Counted from the first letter of the stretch, positions 17,850 through 26,773 are shown. The stretch is 64,000 nt of DNA from Thiobacillus sp. 0-1251 (GCA_001899305.1 MKWL01000022.1:1-64000), one strand, 5' to 3'. Translations and numbers: made by a program. The notes: generated by a model not told the origin, from the sequence alone.

Positions 17850-18239
17850 GGCGAGATGGTCGTTTATTGGAAAGGCGGGGCACCAAGACTCCGCGCTGCG
17901 ATTCTATGCGCTATAGGGTGCGCGCATCCAATCCGTGCGCAGTTTGATCGCCTGCTCGCGCAAACACGGCAAGCCTGCATCAAGGCCGCCGGCCAGCATG
18001 GCGGGATGGGGCGGGGGAAGAGAATGGGTGTTTCCTGCGGGTTCGATCGGGATCATCATGAATCCCGCAACGATGGATCCTGTTACCGGTCTACTTTTTT
18101 CCATACCGTAATATTGGAAGCAAGGCATTCTCAAGACCGGCAGGAATCACCAGGATAGATAGCCATGGCTGCCGTCCCTGATATTCATTAATGAAGTGAG
18201 ACCGAACATTTCCATCAAGCGCTTCGGCAGGAGTTCCCT
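17850..18239. other. Intergenic gap between divergent genes
   Basis: This 390-base stretch separates two divergent genes and must hold both promoters. On the minus strand TTGGAT (17926-17931) and TAGAAT (17901-17906), 19 bases apart, are a weak candidate for the antiporter. I see no gene or repeat here. Confidence 0.4.
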
Positions 18240-18908
18240 TTGCTACGCCCCTCTCTATTTCTGATCGGTTCCGCAGCACTCGTGCTGTTGCTGGTGCTCT
18301 CCGGTATCCACCCCTTCGATCGCACGACCTGGGTGCTCGAAATCTTTCCCGTCCTGATCGCGCTGCCCGTGCTCTGGGCGACTCATCGTCGCTTCCCCTT
18401 GACCTCTCTCCTTTACAGCCTGATTTTCGTGCATGCCCTGGTCCTCATGGTCGGCGGCAAGTATTCCTATGCCCGGGTGCCCCTCGGATTCGAGATCGAA
18501 GGCTTGTTGCATCTGGGCCGAAATCCCTACGACAAGATCGGCCATTTCTTCCAGGGTTTCGTGCCGGCCCTGATTGCGCGCGAGATATTGATTCGCGGCG
18601 AATTTGTCCGTGGCAGGAAAATGCTGGCCTTCCTGTCCGTATGCGTTGTGCTCGCCATCAGTGCGAGCTACGAACTCATCGAATGGGCATCGGCCGTCGC
18701 GCTCGGACAGGGGGCCGACGAGTTCCTCGGGACGCAGGGAGACTCTTGGGATACCCAGTCCGACATGCTGTTTGCGCTTATCGGAGGCATTATGGCGATG
18801 CTGTTTCTCTCGCGCATTCATGACAGGCAGATCCGTCGTTTGCGCATCGTGACGCCGCCAGCCGGACCGGCAGTCCACCGCAGCCGCGCAGCTGGTTCTG
18901 AACCCTGA
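18240..18908 (+). CDS. DUF2238 (YjdF-like) inner-membrane protein
   Basis: This 222-residue protein has about six hydrophobic segments and the family core YDKIGHFFQGFVPALIAREI followed by SASYELIEWASAVALGQGADEFLGTQGD and WDTQSDMLFALIGG. These invariant His, Glu, Asp and Trp residues identify DUF2238/YjdF; its biochemical role is unknown. The start is TTG 18240, supported by AGGAG six bases upstream. Its stop shares one base with the next start, so the two genes form a unit. Confidence 0.88.
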   Translation: MLRPSLFLIGSAALVLLLVLSGIHPFDRTTWVLEIFPVLIALPVLWATHRRFPLTSLLYSLIFVHALVLMVGGKYSYARVPLGFEIEGLLHLGRNPYDKIGHFFQGFVPALIAREILIRGEFVRGRKMLAFLSVCVVLAISASYELIEWASAVALGQGADEFLGTQGDSWDTQSDMLFALIGGIMAMLFLSRIHDRQIRRLRIVTPPAGPAVHRSRAAGSEP

Positions 18909-19393
18909 TGATCTCCGCCCACGCCCAAATACTCTGTGACCTGCTGCGCACACAGGAGGTCGCCGCCCTCGGCACGCTGCACCAGGGCCGTCCCTATGTG
19001 TCCATGGTGCCCTTCGCCATGCTGCCTGGCGGAACGGATTTCATCATCCATGTCAGCCAGCTCGCGGCCCATACCAAGGACATGCTGACGAGTCCGCCGG
19101 TGAGTCTGCTGGTGATCGCACCGCCCGTGCCCGGGGTGATGGCGCAGGAACAGGCGCGCATTACGGTGCAGGGCGAAGCGGTACAACGGGTTGCCGGCAC
19201 GTCTGGGCATGCCGCCGCGAAGGCGGCTTATCTGGCGCGCTTCCCGCAGAGCGAACCGATGTTCGGTTTTTCCGACTTCTCGCTGTTCGTCATCGTGCCG
19301 GACACGATTCGTTTCGTCGGCGGGTTTGCGCAGGCAACGACGATTTCACGGGAAACGCTGGCCGAGGTCCTGGGCCAGGGCGCGCCGCGCTGA
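18908..19393 (+). CDS. Pyridoxamine 5'-phosphate oxidase-fold protein
   Basis: This 161-residue soluble protein has the split-barrel flavin/heme-binding fold. LLRTQEVAALGTLHQGRPYVSMVPFAM is the typical first strand pair, and HVSQLAAHTKDMLTSPPVSLLV matches the HugZ/PNPOx-like pattern. Enzymatic pyridoxine oxidation is unlikely because the protein is short and of the broad superfamily; a heme- or flavin-dependent redox role is more plausible. It is translationally coupled to the DUF2238 gene (TGATG). Confidence 0.82.
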   Translation: MISAHAQILCDLLRTQEVAALGTLHQGRPYVSMVPFAMLPGGTDFIIHVSQLAAHTKDMLTSPPVSLLVIAPPVPGVMAQEQARITVQGEAVQRVAGTSGHAAAKAAYLARFPQSEPMFGFSDFSLFVIVPDTIRFVGGFAQATTISRETLAEVLGQGAPR

Positions 19394-19492
19394 AAGCGCG
19401 TTTTCGCGTCGCAGCTGGCCCGCCATCGCATACAGTAGGGAGGGCATGCCGGGCAGTGTCGGTGTGCTATGTTGAACGAGGAGGTGTCCACC

Positions 19493-20239
19493 ATGCAAAA
19501 CGCTCATCCGAATTCTCATTCGACCGTCAAATCCGTACGCGCGGCACTGGAGCGCGAATCGCGCATCGATCTGCATCGCTGGCCCGTCAGCATCGAGTTG
19601 ACCACCGATGATGCGCTGGTTCTGGAGGGCGAAGTCGGGAGCGTTGCCGCCAAGAAACGGGCGCTGGAGATAGCGGGATCGTGGCACAACGTGCGCGGCG
19701 TGGTCGACCGCCTGCATGTGGCGCCTTCCGAACGCAAGGGCGACGGTGCGATGCTGGATAGCCTGACCGCTTCGTTGCTCGGTGCGGCTGAATTGAAGAA
19801 CTGCACGCTGCGTGCGGTGAAGAAAGGGGGCGCCCGGATGGTGCAGGAATCGGGTGGCGAAGATTCCAGCGGCGATATCCTGGTTTCGGTGAAAGCGGGG
19901 ATCGTGACCCTTGATGGCTGGGTGCTCAGCCTGTCGCACAAGCGCATGGCAGGCGTGCTGGCGTGGTGGACGCCCGGTTGTCGCGACGTCGTCGACTGCC
20001 TGGAGGTGCTCCCGCCGGAACAGGACAACGACGACGAAGTCAGCGACGCGTTGTCGCTGGTGCTGGAACTGGATCCCCTGATTCCCCACCCGGAACAGAT
20101 CCATGTCCAGACGCGCAATTACGTCGTCACGCTGGAAGGCCTGGTCAATACGGAGACAGAGAAAACCCGGGCCGAGCAGGATGCCTGGTGTCTGTTTGCC
20201 GTGGACAAGGTGGTCAACCGGCTCACCGTCGGGGGATAA
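19493..20239 (+). CDS. Triple BON-domain protein without signal peptide
   Basis: This 248-residue protein contains three BON modules, at roughly residues 10-80, 85-175 and 180-248. Each ends in a hydrophobic strand before a conserved turn (VLEGEVGSVAAKKRALEIAG, VTLDGWVLSLSHKRMAGVL, VTLEGLVNTETEKTRAEQDA). I chose ATG 19493 because GAGGAGGT lies eight bases upstream. BON proteins are usually exported and bind phospholipid; this one lacks an export signal, so it should be cytoplasmic. The middle module is interrupted by a charged insertion (KKGGARMVQESGGEDSSGD). Its function is unknown. Confidence 0.82.
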   Translation: MQNAHPNSHSTVKSVRAALERESRIDLHRWPVSIELTTDDALVLEGEVGSVAAKKRALEIAGSWHNVRGVVDRLHVAPSERKGDGAMLDSLTASLLGAAELKNCTLRAVKKGGARMVQESGGEDSSGDILVSVKAGIVTLDGWVLSLSHKRMAGVLAWWTPGCRDVVDCLEVLPPEQDNDDEVSDALSLVLELDPLIPHPEQIHVQTRNYVVTLEGLVNTETEKTRAEQDAWCLFAVDKVVNRLTVGG

Positions 20240-20250
20240 CAACGGCAAGC

Positions 20251-20466
20251 ATGGTGACGTGCCCCCGGCCCGGTCAGGCGCGCGGCGACCCGGATTTTCA
20301 GGGGATGTTCATCGGCCGCATCAATACGTCGGGCAGTACGGTCCAGGCGGGGTCAGTCGATCATCACAATGCATACATGGAAGCTGCGCTCGACCTCATG
20401 ACGGCCGATTGGGAATGTGACGCTACCGCTTGTATGGCGGAGTGGTTGCAAGTGGCCCAAGGATGA
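20251..20466 (+). CDS. Hypothetical 71-residue protein
   Basis: This short open frame follows the triple-BON gene by 11 bases. It has no clear ribosome-binding site and no recognised domain; the C-terminal half is acidic and contains two Cys (DWECDATACMAEW). The gap it fills argues for it, the missing initiation signal against. Confidence 0.35.
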   Translation: MVTCPRPGQARGDPDFQGMFIGRINTSGSTVQAGSVDHHNAYMEAALDLMTADWECDATACMAEWLQVAQG

Positions 20467-20509
20467 GTGAGCATGCGGTTTCTGGCTCATACGCAAAACT
20501 GGATAACGC

Positions 20510-20854
20510 ATGGATGACTGGTTTGTCTGGCTTGCCCGCTTGATGTTCGTCGGCATTTTTCCCTTGGGTATCGGCATGCTTTTCCGCGCCTGGTCCATCG
20601 CGGTGCGCGGGGATTATCGCTACGTGGCGGATTGGCGCGGCCGGTCGATTCAGGAGGGGAAACGCTGGGCTCCTGTCGTCCTGGGCATCAATGGACTGTG
20701 CGGGGCGGGGCTGCTTGTGGTGGGGGTGCTGGTCCTGCTGATCGGTCTGCCGTTTGCAATCTGGTCGGGACTGACGGCATTCATTATCTGGAGCTATTAT
20801 TTTTCCCTGCAGGTTGTTGTGCAGCGCGCCAGGAGTCAGCGCGCGATCGCCTGA
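20510..20854 (+). CDS. Small inner-membrane protein, unknown function
   Basis: This 114-residue protein has an N-terminal hydrophobic helix (WLARLMFVGIFPLGIGMLF) and two more in the second half (GAGLLVVGVLVLLIGLPFAIW and SGLTAFIIWSYYFSL). A basic, soluble loop lies between (about residues 32-50). I do not recognise the family. It lies alone between the BON gene and the symporter genes. Confidence 0.7.
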   Translation: MDDWFVWLARLMFVGIFPLGIGMLFRAWSIAVRGDYRYVADWRGRSIQEGKRWAPVVLGINGLCGAGLLVVGVLVLLIGLPFAIWSGLTAFIIWSYYFSLQVVVQRARSQRAIA

Positions 20855-21028
20855 CCTGCCTGAAAGCGCATCGGGGCTTTCCGGGGAATGGTTTGAATTG
20901 ACTATCGCCGACCAGCCGGATGGGCTATACCGTTGCAAAGGTGTAGTAGAGTGCGCGAAATAACATATAAACCCAAGCAAGTCCCAACTTGTTCATAAAT
21001 CACAGCCACCAGCGGAGGAGAACTGTCG

Positions 21029-21295
21029 ATGTCCAAACCACAAGACTTTGATGCAAAAGCGTACTGGAGTGCAACACTCCGGCTACTTGTCATAACACTC
21101 GTTATCTGGTTCGTTGTTTCGTTCGGTGCCGGCATCCTGTTCCGCGATGCGCTCGACGGCATTCACCTCGGCGGTTATCCCCTGGGCTTCTGGTTTGCCC
21201 AGCAGGGTTCCATCTTCGTCTTCGTCGGCCTGATCTTCTGGTATGCCAAGCGCATGGACAAGATCGACCGCGAGCATGATGTCCACGAAGAATAA
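21029..21295 (+). CDS. DUF4212 small subunit of a sodium:solute symporter
   Basis: This 88-residue protein has two membrane helices (LLVITLVIWFVVSFGAGILF and GSIFVFVGLIFWYAKRMDKI). YWSATLRLL at the start and the GGYPLGFWFAQQGSIF centre are the DUF4212 signature. DUF4212 proteins are found immediately upstream of sodium:solute symporters and are thought to be their small subunit, as YjcH is for ActP. GGAGGAG lies upstream of ATG 21029. The symporter gene follows after 24 bases. Confidence 0.92.
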   Translation: MSKPQDFDAKAYWSATLRLLVITLVIWFVVSFGAGILFRDALDGIHLGGYPLGFWFAQQGSIFVFVGLIFWYAKRMDKIDREHDVHEE

Positions 21296-21319
21296 GCACA
21301 ACACCGAGGAGATAGCACA

Positions 21320-23131
21320 ATGGATCTGAAAACCCTGACTTTCGTCGTGGTGGGCCTGTCGTTCGCCCTCTACATCGGCATCGCCATCTGGGCGCGCGCT
21401 GGCACCACCAAGGAGTTCTACATCGCCGGTGGCGGCGTTCACCCGATCATCAACGGCATGGCGACCGGCGCTGACTGGATGTCCGCCGCCTCCTTCATCT
21501 CCATGGCCGGCCTGATCGCCTTCCTTGGCTATGGCGGCTCGGTCTACCTGATGGGCTGGACGGGTGGCTACGTGCTGCTGGCCGTATTGCTTGCCCCGTA
21601 CCTGCGCAAGTTCGGCAAGTTCACCGTGCCCGAGTTCATCGGCGACCGGTATTACTCGCAGACGGCACGGATCGTCGCGGTGATCTGCCTGATCTTCATT
21701 TCCTTTACCTACGTCGCGGGCCAGATGCGCGGCGTCGGCATCGTGTTCTCCCGCTTCCTCGAAGTGGACATCACGACCGGCCTGATCATCGGCATGGGGC
21801 TGGTGTTCTTCTACGCTGTGCTCGGCGGCATGAAGGGTATCACCTACACCCAGGTGGCGCAGTACTGCGTGCTGATCTTTGCCTACACCATTCCGGCCGT
21901 GTTCATCTCGCTGCAGATCTCGGGCAACGTGTTCCCGCAGTTGGGACTGGGCGGTCACATGGGCGACATGTACTTCCTCGACAAGTTGAACAAGACGGTC
22001 ACCGATCTCGGTTTCTCCGCCTACACGACCGGTAGCAAGACCATGATCGACGTGTTCTGCATCACCCTGGCCCTGATGGCCGGCACGGCGGGTCTGCCCC
22101 ACGTGATCGTGCGTTTCTTCACGGTGCCGAAGGTGCATGATGCCCGTCTGTCGGCCGGCTGGGCGCTGGTCTTCATCGCCATTCTCTATACCACCGCTCC
22201 GGCGGTGGGCGCCATGGCCCGCTACAACCTGCATGCCACGGTGAACACCGCGGTGGCCACCGGCGGTGACAAGTTCGCCCCCGACGCCAGCATCGTCGGC
22301 GAGACCCGCCCCGAGTGGATGAAGCGCTGGGAAAAGACCGGTCTCATCATGTGGGACGACAAGAACGGCGACGGTCGCATCCAGTACTACAACGACAAGA
22401 GCAAGAACCCTGAGGTCTTGGCCAGGGCAGAGGCCGCCGGCTGGAAGGGCAACGAGCTCGGCTCCAAGAAGGATGGCAAGTTCGTCGGCACCGTCGACAA
22501 CGACATCATGGTGCTGGCCAACCCGGAAATCGCCCACCTGCCCAATTGGGTGATCGCCTTGATCGCCGCCGGCGGGATCGCGGCCGCGCTCTCGACCGCC
22601 GCCGGCCTGTTGCTGGTGATCTCCGCCGCCATTTCGCACGACCTGATGAAGGGGGTGTTCGCCAAGGACATTTCCGAGAAGGGCGAACTGATGGCGGGCC
22701 GTGTCGCTGCCGCCGTCGCGGTGCTCGTGGCCGGCTACCTCGGCTACAACCCACCGGGCTTCGTCGCGCAGGTGGTGGCGTTCGCCTTCGGTCTGGCCTG
22801 CGCGTCGCTTTTCCCGACCATCGTCATGGGCATCTTCAGCAAGTCGATGAACCGCGGTGGCGCCATCGCCGGCATGCTGACCGGCCTGGTGTTCACCCTG
22901 GCCTACATCATCTACTTCAAGCGCGATGTGCTGCTGGGCATGCCCAAGGTGCCCGATTCCGACTGGTTGTTCGGCATCTCGCCGGAGGGCATCGGCGTCG
23001 TCGGCATGATCCTCAACTTCACGGTGTCCTACGTGGTGATGAAGTTGACGCCCGCGTGTCCGGATCACATCCAGCACCTGGTCGAAGGCATCCGCTACCC
23101 GCGGGGTGCCGGTACGGCTCAGGCTCACTGA
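21320..23131 (+). CDS. Sodium:solute symporter, ActP-like (VC2705 type)
   Basis: This 603-residue inner-membrane carrier of the SSS family has about thirteen hydrophobic segments and the early motif FYIAGGGVHPIINGMATGADWMSAASF. It probably imports a small carboxylate such as acetate with sodium. A soluble insertion at about residues 310-390 separates two membrane segments and contains an EF-hand-like loop (DDKNGDGRIQYYN). The usual partners, DUF4212 upstream and the DUF294/CBS plus exonuclease genes on the opposite strand downstream, are all present. A terminator hairpin follows. Confidence 0.9.
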   Translation: MDLKTLTFVVVGLSFALYIGIAIWARAGTTKEFYIAGGGVHPIINGMATGADWMSAASFISMAGLIAFLGYGGSVYLMGWTGGYVLLAVLLAPYLRKFGKFTVPEFIGDRYYSQTARIVAVICLIFISFTYVAGQMRGVGIVFSRFLEVDITTGLIIGMGLVFFYAVLGGMKGITYTQVAQYCVLIFAYTIPAVFISLQISGNVFPQLGLGGHMGDMYFLDKLNKTVTDLGFSAYTTGSKTMIDVFCITLALMAGTAGLPHVIVRFFTVPKVHDARLSAGWALVFIAILYTTAPAVGAMARYNLHATVNTAVATGGDKFAPDASIVGETRPEWMKRWEKTGLIMWDDKNGDGRIQYYNDKSKNPEVLARAEAAGWKGNELGSKKDGKFVGTVDNDIMVLANPEIAHLPNWVIALIAAGGIAAALSTAAGLLLVISAAISHDLMKGVFAKDISEKGELMAGRVAAAVAVLVAGYLGYNPPGFVAQVVAFAFGLACASLFPTIVMGIFSKSMNRGGAIAGMLTGLVFTLAYIIYFKRDVLLGMPKVPDSDWLFGISPEGIGVVGMILNFTVSYVVMKLTPACPDHIQHLVEGIRYPRGAGTAQAH

Positions 23132-23154
23132 ACCCATAACGGGTGAAATGGCAA

Positions 23155-23185
23155 GGCCCCCGCTGCGGCGGGGGCCTTTGTTTTT
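23155..23185 (+). terminator. Rho-independent terminator of the symporter operon
   Basis: GGCCCCCGC (23155-23163) pairs perfectly with GCGGGGGCC (23168-23176) around a four-base loop and is followed by TTTGTTTTT. Confidence 0.92.
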
Positions 23186-23194
23186 GCATGGTCG

Positions 23195-23902
23195 TCAGAC
23201 CGACAGGGTTTGCCGCCTGTGTTCCTGTTCCAGCCGCTTCAAGCCCCCAAAACTGGCCATCCCGCGCGGCGCCAGGCCAGGGCGCAACGCCAGCAGCAGT
23301 TCGGCCGTGGACAGGGCATCGGCCAGGGCATTGTGACGGGCGTAATTGCCGATCCCGAACCGGCCCATCCAGTCATCCAGCGTGCGATAGCGCCGGGCAA
23401 ACTGTGGGTGCAGCGCGGGCGCCACATATGCCAGGTCGGCCCAGGCATGCCGGAAATCGAGCCCAAGGAAGGTGCGCATGGCCCGGCCGATCATCGACTC
23501 GTCGAACGCGACGTGAAAGGCAATGAGAGGATCCTTGCCCAGGTATTCGAGAAAGGCGAGCAGGGCATCGGCAGCCGGCATGCCCTCCCGCTGGGCGGTG
23601 CCACCGATTCCATGGATCAGGATGTTGTCCTTTTCGCTGACCTGCGCCTGTTGCAATACGATTTCGAAACTGTCGTCCAGCCGGATGCGTCCGTTCGCCA
23701 CCGCGACCGCGCCAATCGCGATCAGGCGATCGCGGCTGATATTGAGCCCGCTACTTTCCACGTCCACCACCACGTAGCGGCTTTCATTGAAAGGCGTGTT
23801 TTGACGCGGCGGCGGCAGCGCCTGCCAGGCAGCCAGGCGCTGCATTTGTGGCGAGGTCAGGTCCGGCTTTCTGCCGACGAGCCGATCCAGCAGCCAGCTC
23901 AT
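23195..23902 (-). CDS. DnaQ-like 3'-5' exonuclease
   Basis: This 235-residue DEDD exonuclease resembles the proofreading epsilon subunit. Catalytic motif I is VVVDVESSGL, motif II includes IAFHVAFDESMIGRAM, and motif III is YARHNALADALSTAELL with the His and Asp of the DEDDh class. The stop of the upstream DUF294/CBS gene overlaps its start by four bases. This pairing is common beside ActP-like symporters; whether the substrate is DNA, RNA or a small nucleotide is not evident from sequence. Confidence 0.9.
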   Translation of the reverse strand: MSWLLDRLVGRKPDLTSPQMQRLAAWQALPPPRQNTPFNESRYVVVDVESSGLNISRDRLIAIGAVAVANGRIRLDDSFEIVLQQAQVSEKDNILIHGIGGTAQREGMPAADALLAFLEYLGKDPLIAFHVAFDESMIGRAMRTFLGLDFRHAWADLAYVAPALHPQFARRYRTLDDWMGRFGIGNYARHNALADALSTAELLLALRPGLAPRGMASFGGLKRLEQEHRRQTLSV

Positions 23903-25788
23903 ACCTGGAAGTCCAGGCCCAGCTTGGTCTGCAGCTTGCGCGCCTGGCGAAAGGCTTCCTTGAGAATGCGCTGGTCGAGGTTGTTGAGCGTGTCGGGATC
24001 CACCCGGTTGGTAAGCGTTGTGCCCTGCTCGCTTTGCACGTGATGCAGGCGCAGGCGCAGCAATTGAATGAACAGGAAGGCCTGGCAGTAGGCGTCGACG
24101 TCGCGCGTGCTGATATTCAAGGGAAGGGCGATCTCGCGCAGGCGCTGCAGCGTGTTGGTGTGCGTGCCGCCGGTCGCCAGGCTGAAAATGCGCGCGGCAT
24201 CGACGAAAGGGGTGATGCCGTTCATCTTGAGATCGATGGTGTGATCGTCACCCGTTACGAAATCGCGCACCATGCCGAGGGGCGGTCGGTTGCGCAAGGC
24301 ATTGACGGCAAGCTGGTGGAGGAAGCGCGAGTTCTTCGGTGCGGCTGCCTGCAGCCATTCACGCAGCGCCGTCCCCAGGTGGGTCGCACCGTAGAGCGGA
24401 CGGAAGTCGAAGAAGATGGTCGAGTGCAGCAGATCCATCGGGGCGCCGTGGTAGATCCATTTGTCGAACGTGGTCTGCCATTCATCGAGCGACAGGCACC
24501 ATTTCGGGTTCGACGCCATGACGTCGCCGCCGCACAGCGGAAACCCGCACTCCGCGAGGGCGAGATTGATGCGTTTGGCAAAGGGCAGCAGCACCGCACG
24601 CAACGCGGCGGGGTCCTGGTTGTCCTTGAGCGCGAAGATGATGCCATTGTCCTGGTCCGTGTTCAGCGTCTGCTCGAAGCGACCTTCGGAGCCTAGCGCC
24701 AGCCAGCAGAATTCGATGCCTCGAGCCGGGCTCTCCTGCAACTCCAGTTCGATGATGCGTGTAGTCAGCAGGTCATTGAGCGTCGTGATGATCTGGGTCA
24801 GCTGCTCGGCGGCCACGCCCTGGGCCAACATGTTGCGGGCAAGCTGCTGGATGTCGCGCGCGCATTGCTTGAGCAACGCAAGATCGGGTGCATGGCGGAT
24901 GGCCGTGCTGATCCGGCTCAGCCCGACGCGCTGCAGGCTGAACAAGTCCTTTTCCGATATCACGCCGGTCAGACGGCCGCTGTCGGTTACCAGCACATGA
25001 CGAATACCCTGTTTGGCCATGGCGAGGGCAGCCTCATGGGCGGCGGCATGGGGCGGCAGGGTGATGAGATTCGTACTCATGATGCGGATGACGGGTTCGT
25101 CGAGATCCATTCCGGCCAGGGCCACGCGGCTCAGCACGTCGTGCAAGGTAAGGATCCCCTTGGGAACACGGGATTCCACGGCAACCATGGCGCCCACGCC
25201 GTGGTCCTCCATGCGCTGCAGCGCCTGCCGGATGGACGTGTCCGGGGCGCAGGTCACCGGCTCGCGCCGGATGACGGACGCGAGACTGCTGCTCATCGAC
25301 TGCTGCTCCGAACTGGCCTTGGAGTAGCCCGCCTGGATCAGGTGTTTCGACTGCTCGAGCAGATTGGCGATGCGGCGGGTGCAGAAATCGTGGAAGGCTG
25401 CGCTCAGGCGGGTCAGCTGCAGGAAATCCCCGGCCGGCAAGGCATAGCAAAAGACATCGCTGCTGGCGCGGTAGACGCTGGTGACGGGGCGATCGGCGAG
25501 CAGTGCGCCCAGCGGGAAGCACTCGCCCTCGTGCAGTTCCAGCCAGGCACTGTCCTCCTGCGTTTGTGCGATGCCCTGCTCGCCCTGCACGATGCCTTGT
25601 TTGATGATGAGGAAAGGGACCGGGTCGGTCTGTCCGGGCGAGAGGATCACTTCGCCCTTTGCAAAATAGCCCAGCGTCAGTTTCCGGGCCATCCACAGCA
25701 GGTGTTCACGGGCCATCTGGTCAAACGGCGCAAACTGGCCCAGGTGCTCAACGGTCGCCTGAATCAGTGAATTGGCAGCCTCCGACAT
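23899..25788 (-). CDS. cNMP-binding / CBS / DUF294 nucleotidyltransferase-like protein
   Basis: This 629-residue cytoplasmic regulatory protein has a cyclic-nucleotide-binding-like domain (about residues 15-130, with GEVILSPG and GECFPLGALLADRPV). Two CBS motifs follow (about 165-290, IRREPVTCAPDTSIRQALQR and IRHVLVTDSGRLTGVISEKD). A DUF294/GlnD-type nucleotidyltransferase fold comes next (WLALGSEGRFEQTLNTDQDN, with G-S and D-x-D), then a C-terminal substrate-binding helical domain. The layout suggests ligand-sensing control of a protein-modifying enzyme. Its association with the symporter at 21320 suggests control of carboxylate uptake, but that is inference. Confidence 0.9.
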   Translation of the reverse strand: MSEAANSLIQATVEHLGQFAPFDQMAREHLLWMARKLTLGYFAKGEVILSPGQTDPVPFLIIKQGIVQGEQGIAQTQEDSAWLELHEGECFPLGALLADRPVTSVYRASSDVFCYALPAGDFLQLTRLSAAFHDFCTRRIANLLEQSKHLIQAGYSKASSEQQSMSSSLASVIRREPVTCAPDTSIRQALQRMEDHGVGAMVAVESRVPKGILTLHDVLSRVALAGMDLDEPVIRIMSTNLITLPPHAAAHEAALAMAKQGIRHVLVTDSGRLTGVISEKDLFSLQRVGLSRISTAIRHAPDLALLKQCARDIQQLARNMLAQGVAAEQLTQIITTLNDLLTTRIIELELQESPARGIEFCWLALGSEGRFEQTLNTDQDNGIIFALKDNQDPAALRAVLLPFAKRINLALAECGFPLCGGDVMASNPKWCLSLDEWQTTFDKWIYHGAPMDLLHSTIFFDFRPLYGATHLGTALREWLQAAAPKNSRFLHQLAVNALRNRPPLGMVRDFVTGDDHTIDLKMNGITPFVDAARIFSLATGGTHTNTLQRLREIALPLNISTRDVDAYCQAFLFIQLLRLRLHHVQSEQGTTLTNRVDPDTLNNLDQRILKEAFRQARKLQTKLGLDFQV

Positions 25789-25884
25789 CGTTTTTCCTCG
25801 GCGTGTCTTCTGGTTCGTGGCCCATTATCGTCAGGTGCCGGCGGATTCCGCAAGGCGAGTTATCGGGCAGGCAACGGCCGCCCA

Positions 25885-25914
25885 TAAAAAAGCGGTGGGC
25901 AATTGCCACCGCTT
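25885..25914 (-). terminator. Rho-independent terminator of the PEP-CTERM gene
   Basis: On the minus strand AAGCGGTGG pairs with CCACCGCTT around a seven-base loop, followed by six T residues. It lies 20 bases beyond the stop of the lectin-like gene. Confidence 0.9.
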
Positions 25915-25933
25915 CAAAGGCTGCTGAAACGAT

Positions 25934-26773
25934 TTAATTTGCGCGTTTACGCATGAGGCGAGTAAGTACCAGCCCCGTGCCCAGCAGCAGCAGCGATCCC
26001 GGTTCGGGTACGGAGTTTCCGCCCCCGCCAATCGGTGCGAAGCGGTCTTCCAGCGTCCAGCTGAGAACGTCGTGATTGGCGTATGCCGCACCGGTGCCAG
26101 ACGTAAAGCCGACGAAAGCATTGGTGGTGCCCAGGTCACTCGCCAGATTGCGCGTCAGCGACAGAATGGCGCTGGTGGGGCGTACAGCGGAACGGCCCAG
26201 GCGGGCTTCCAGCAGATTGGTGCTGCCGTCGTAGTCGATCCATGCATTCCAGATGTCGCCATCGTTCATGTCGGCTTCGGTCACTTCGGCAAGGGCGATC
26301 GAATTGACGCTGCCGTTGACATCGACGCCGATGTGGTTGCTGCTGTTGTTGTCGCCGGTGCCATTGTTCCATGTGTCGAATTCAATGCCGACGCTGTTGT
26401 TGATGCCGGCATAGCCAATGCCGCCGCCAGCCCCGCCGACGTTGTTGCCGACGGTCTGTACCACGAACACCAGGCCGTCGGCGCCGCATCCTTGACCATC
26501 GCAGGCGCCGCCGGGATTGGTGAAGCGAAACTGGAAGAAGGTGCTGAATGAGGCGTTGGAGGCAAGGGAAACCGTGCTGGTCGAGAAGGCGCTGCCCGAC
26601 TCGCCATAATTCGCGGGCGTCAGCCGCAGTACGTTGCCGACCTGAGCGGCATTGCCGTTGAGTGTGAGACCGGCCACGCTGGAAAAATCCGGGTAGCTGA
26701 TCACTGCAGCACCGGCCTGCCCCGCTAGGGTGAGGATGCAGGCGGCAACAGCAAGCTGTTTGATCGTTTTCAT
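25934..26773 (-). CDS. PEP-CTERM surface protein with L-type lectin-like domain
   Basis: This 279-residue exported protein has a signal peptide (LAVAACILTLAGQAGA), then a legume-lectin-like beta sandwich: GLTLNGNA near residue 35, VGIEFDTWNNGTGDNNSSNHIGV in the middle, with the Asp/Asn residues expected of a sugar- and calcium-binding site. The C-terminus is a textbook exosortase sorting signal: VPEPGS, a hydrophobic helix, then RLMRKR. Exosortase would cut it after export; no exosortase gene is in this window. It stands alone between two terminators. It may bind exopolysaccharide; this is inference. Confidence 0.9.
   Translation of the reverse strand: MKTIKQLAVAACILTLAGQAGAAVISYPDFSSVAGLTLNGNAAQVGNVLRLTPANYGESGSAFSTSTVSLASNASFSTFFQFRFTNPGGACDGQGCGADGLVFVVQTVGNNVGGAGGGIGYAGINNSVGIEFDTWNNGTGDNNSSNHIGVDVNGSVNSIALAEVTEADMNDGDIWNAWIDYDGSTNLLEARLGRSAVRPTSAILSLTRNLASDLGTTNAFVGFTSGTGAAYANHDVLSWTLEDRFAPIGGGGNSVPEPGSLLLLGTGLVLTRLMRKRAN

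Noticed and set aside
21083..23137. A 684-codon minus-strand frame opposite the symporter
   Set aside because: It has a His/Gly/Asp-rich composition with no hydrophobic or catalytic pattern; the plus-strand symporter is unmistakable.
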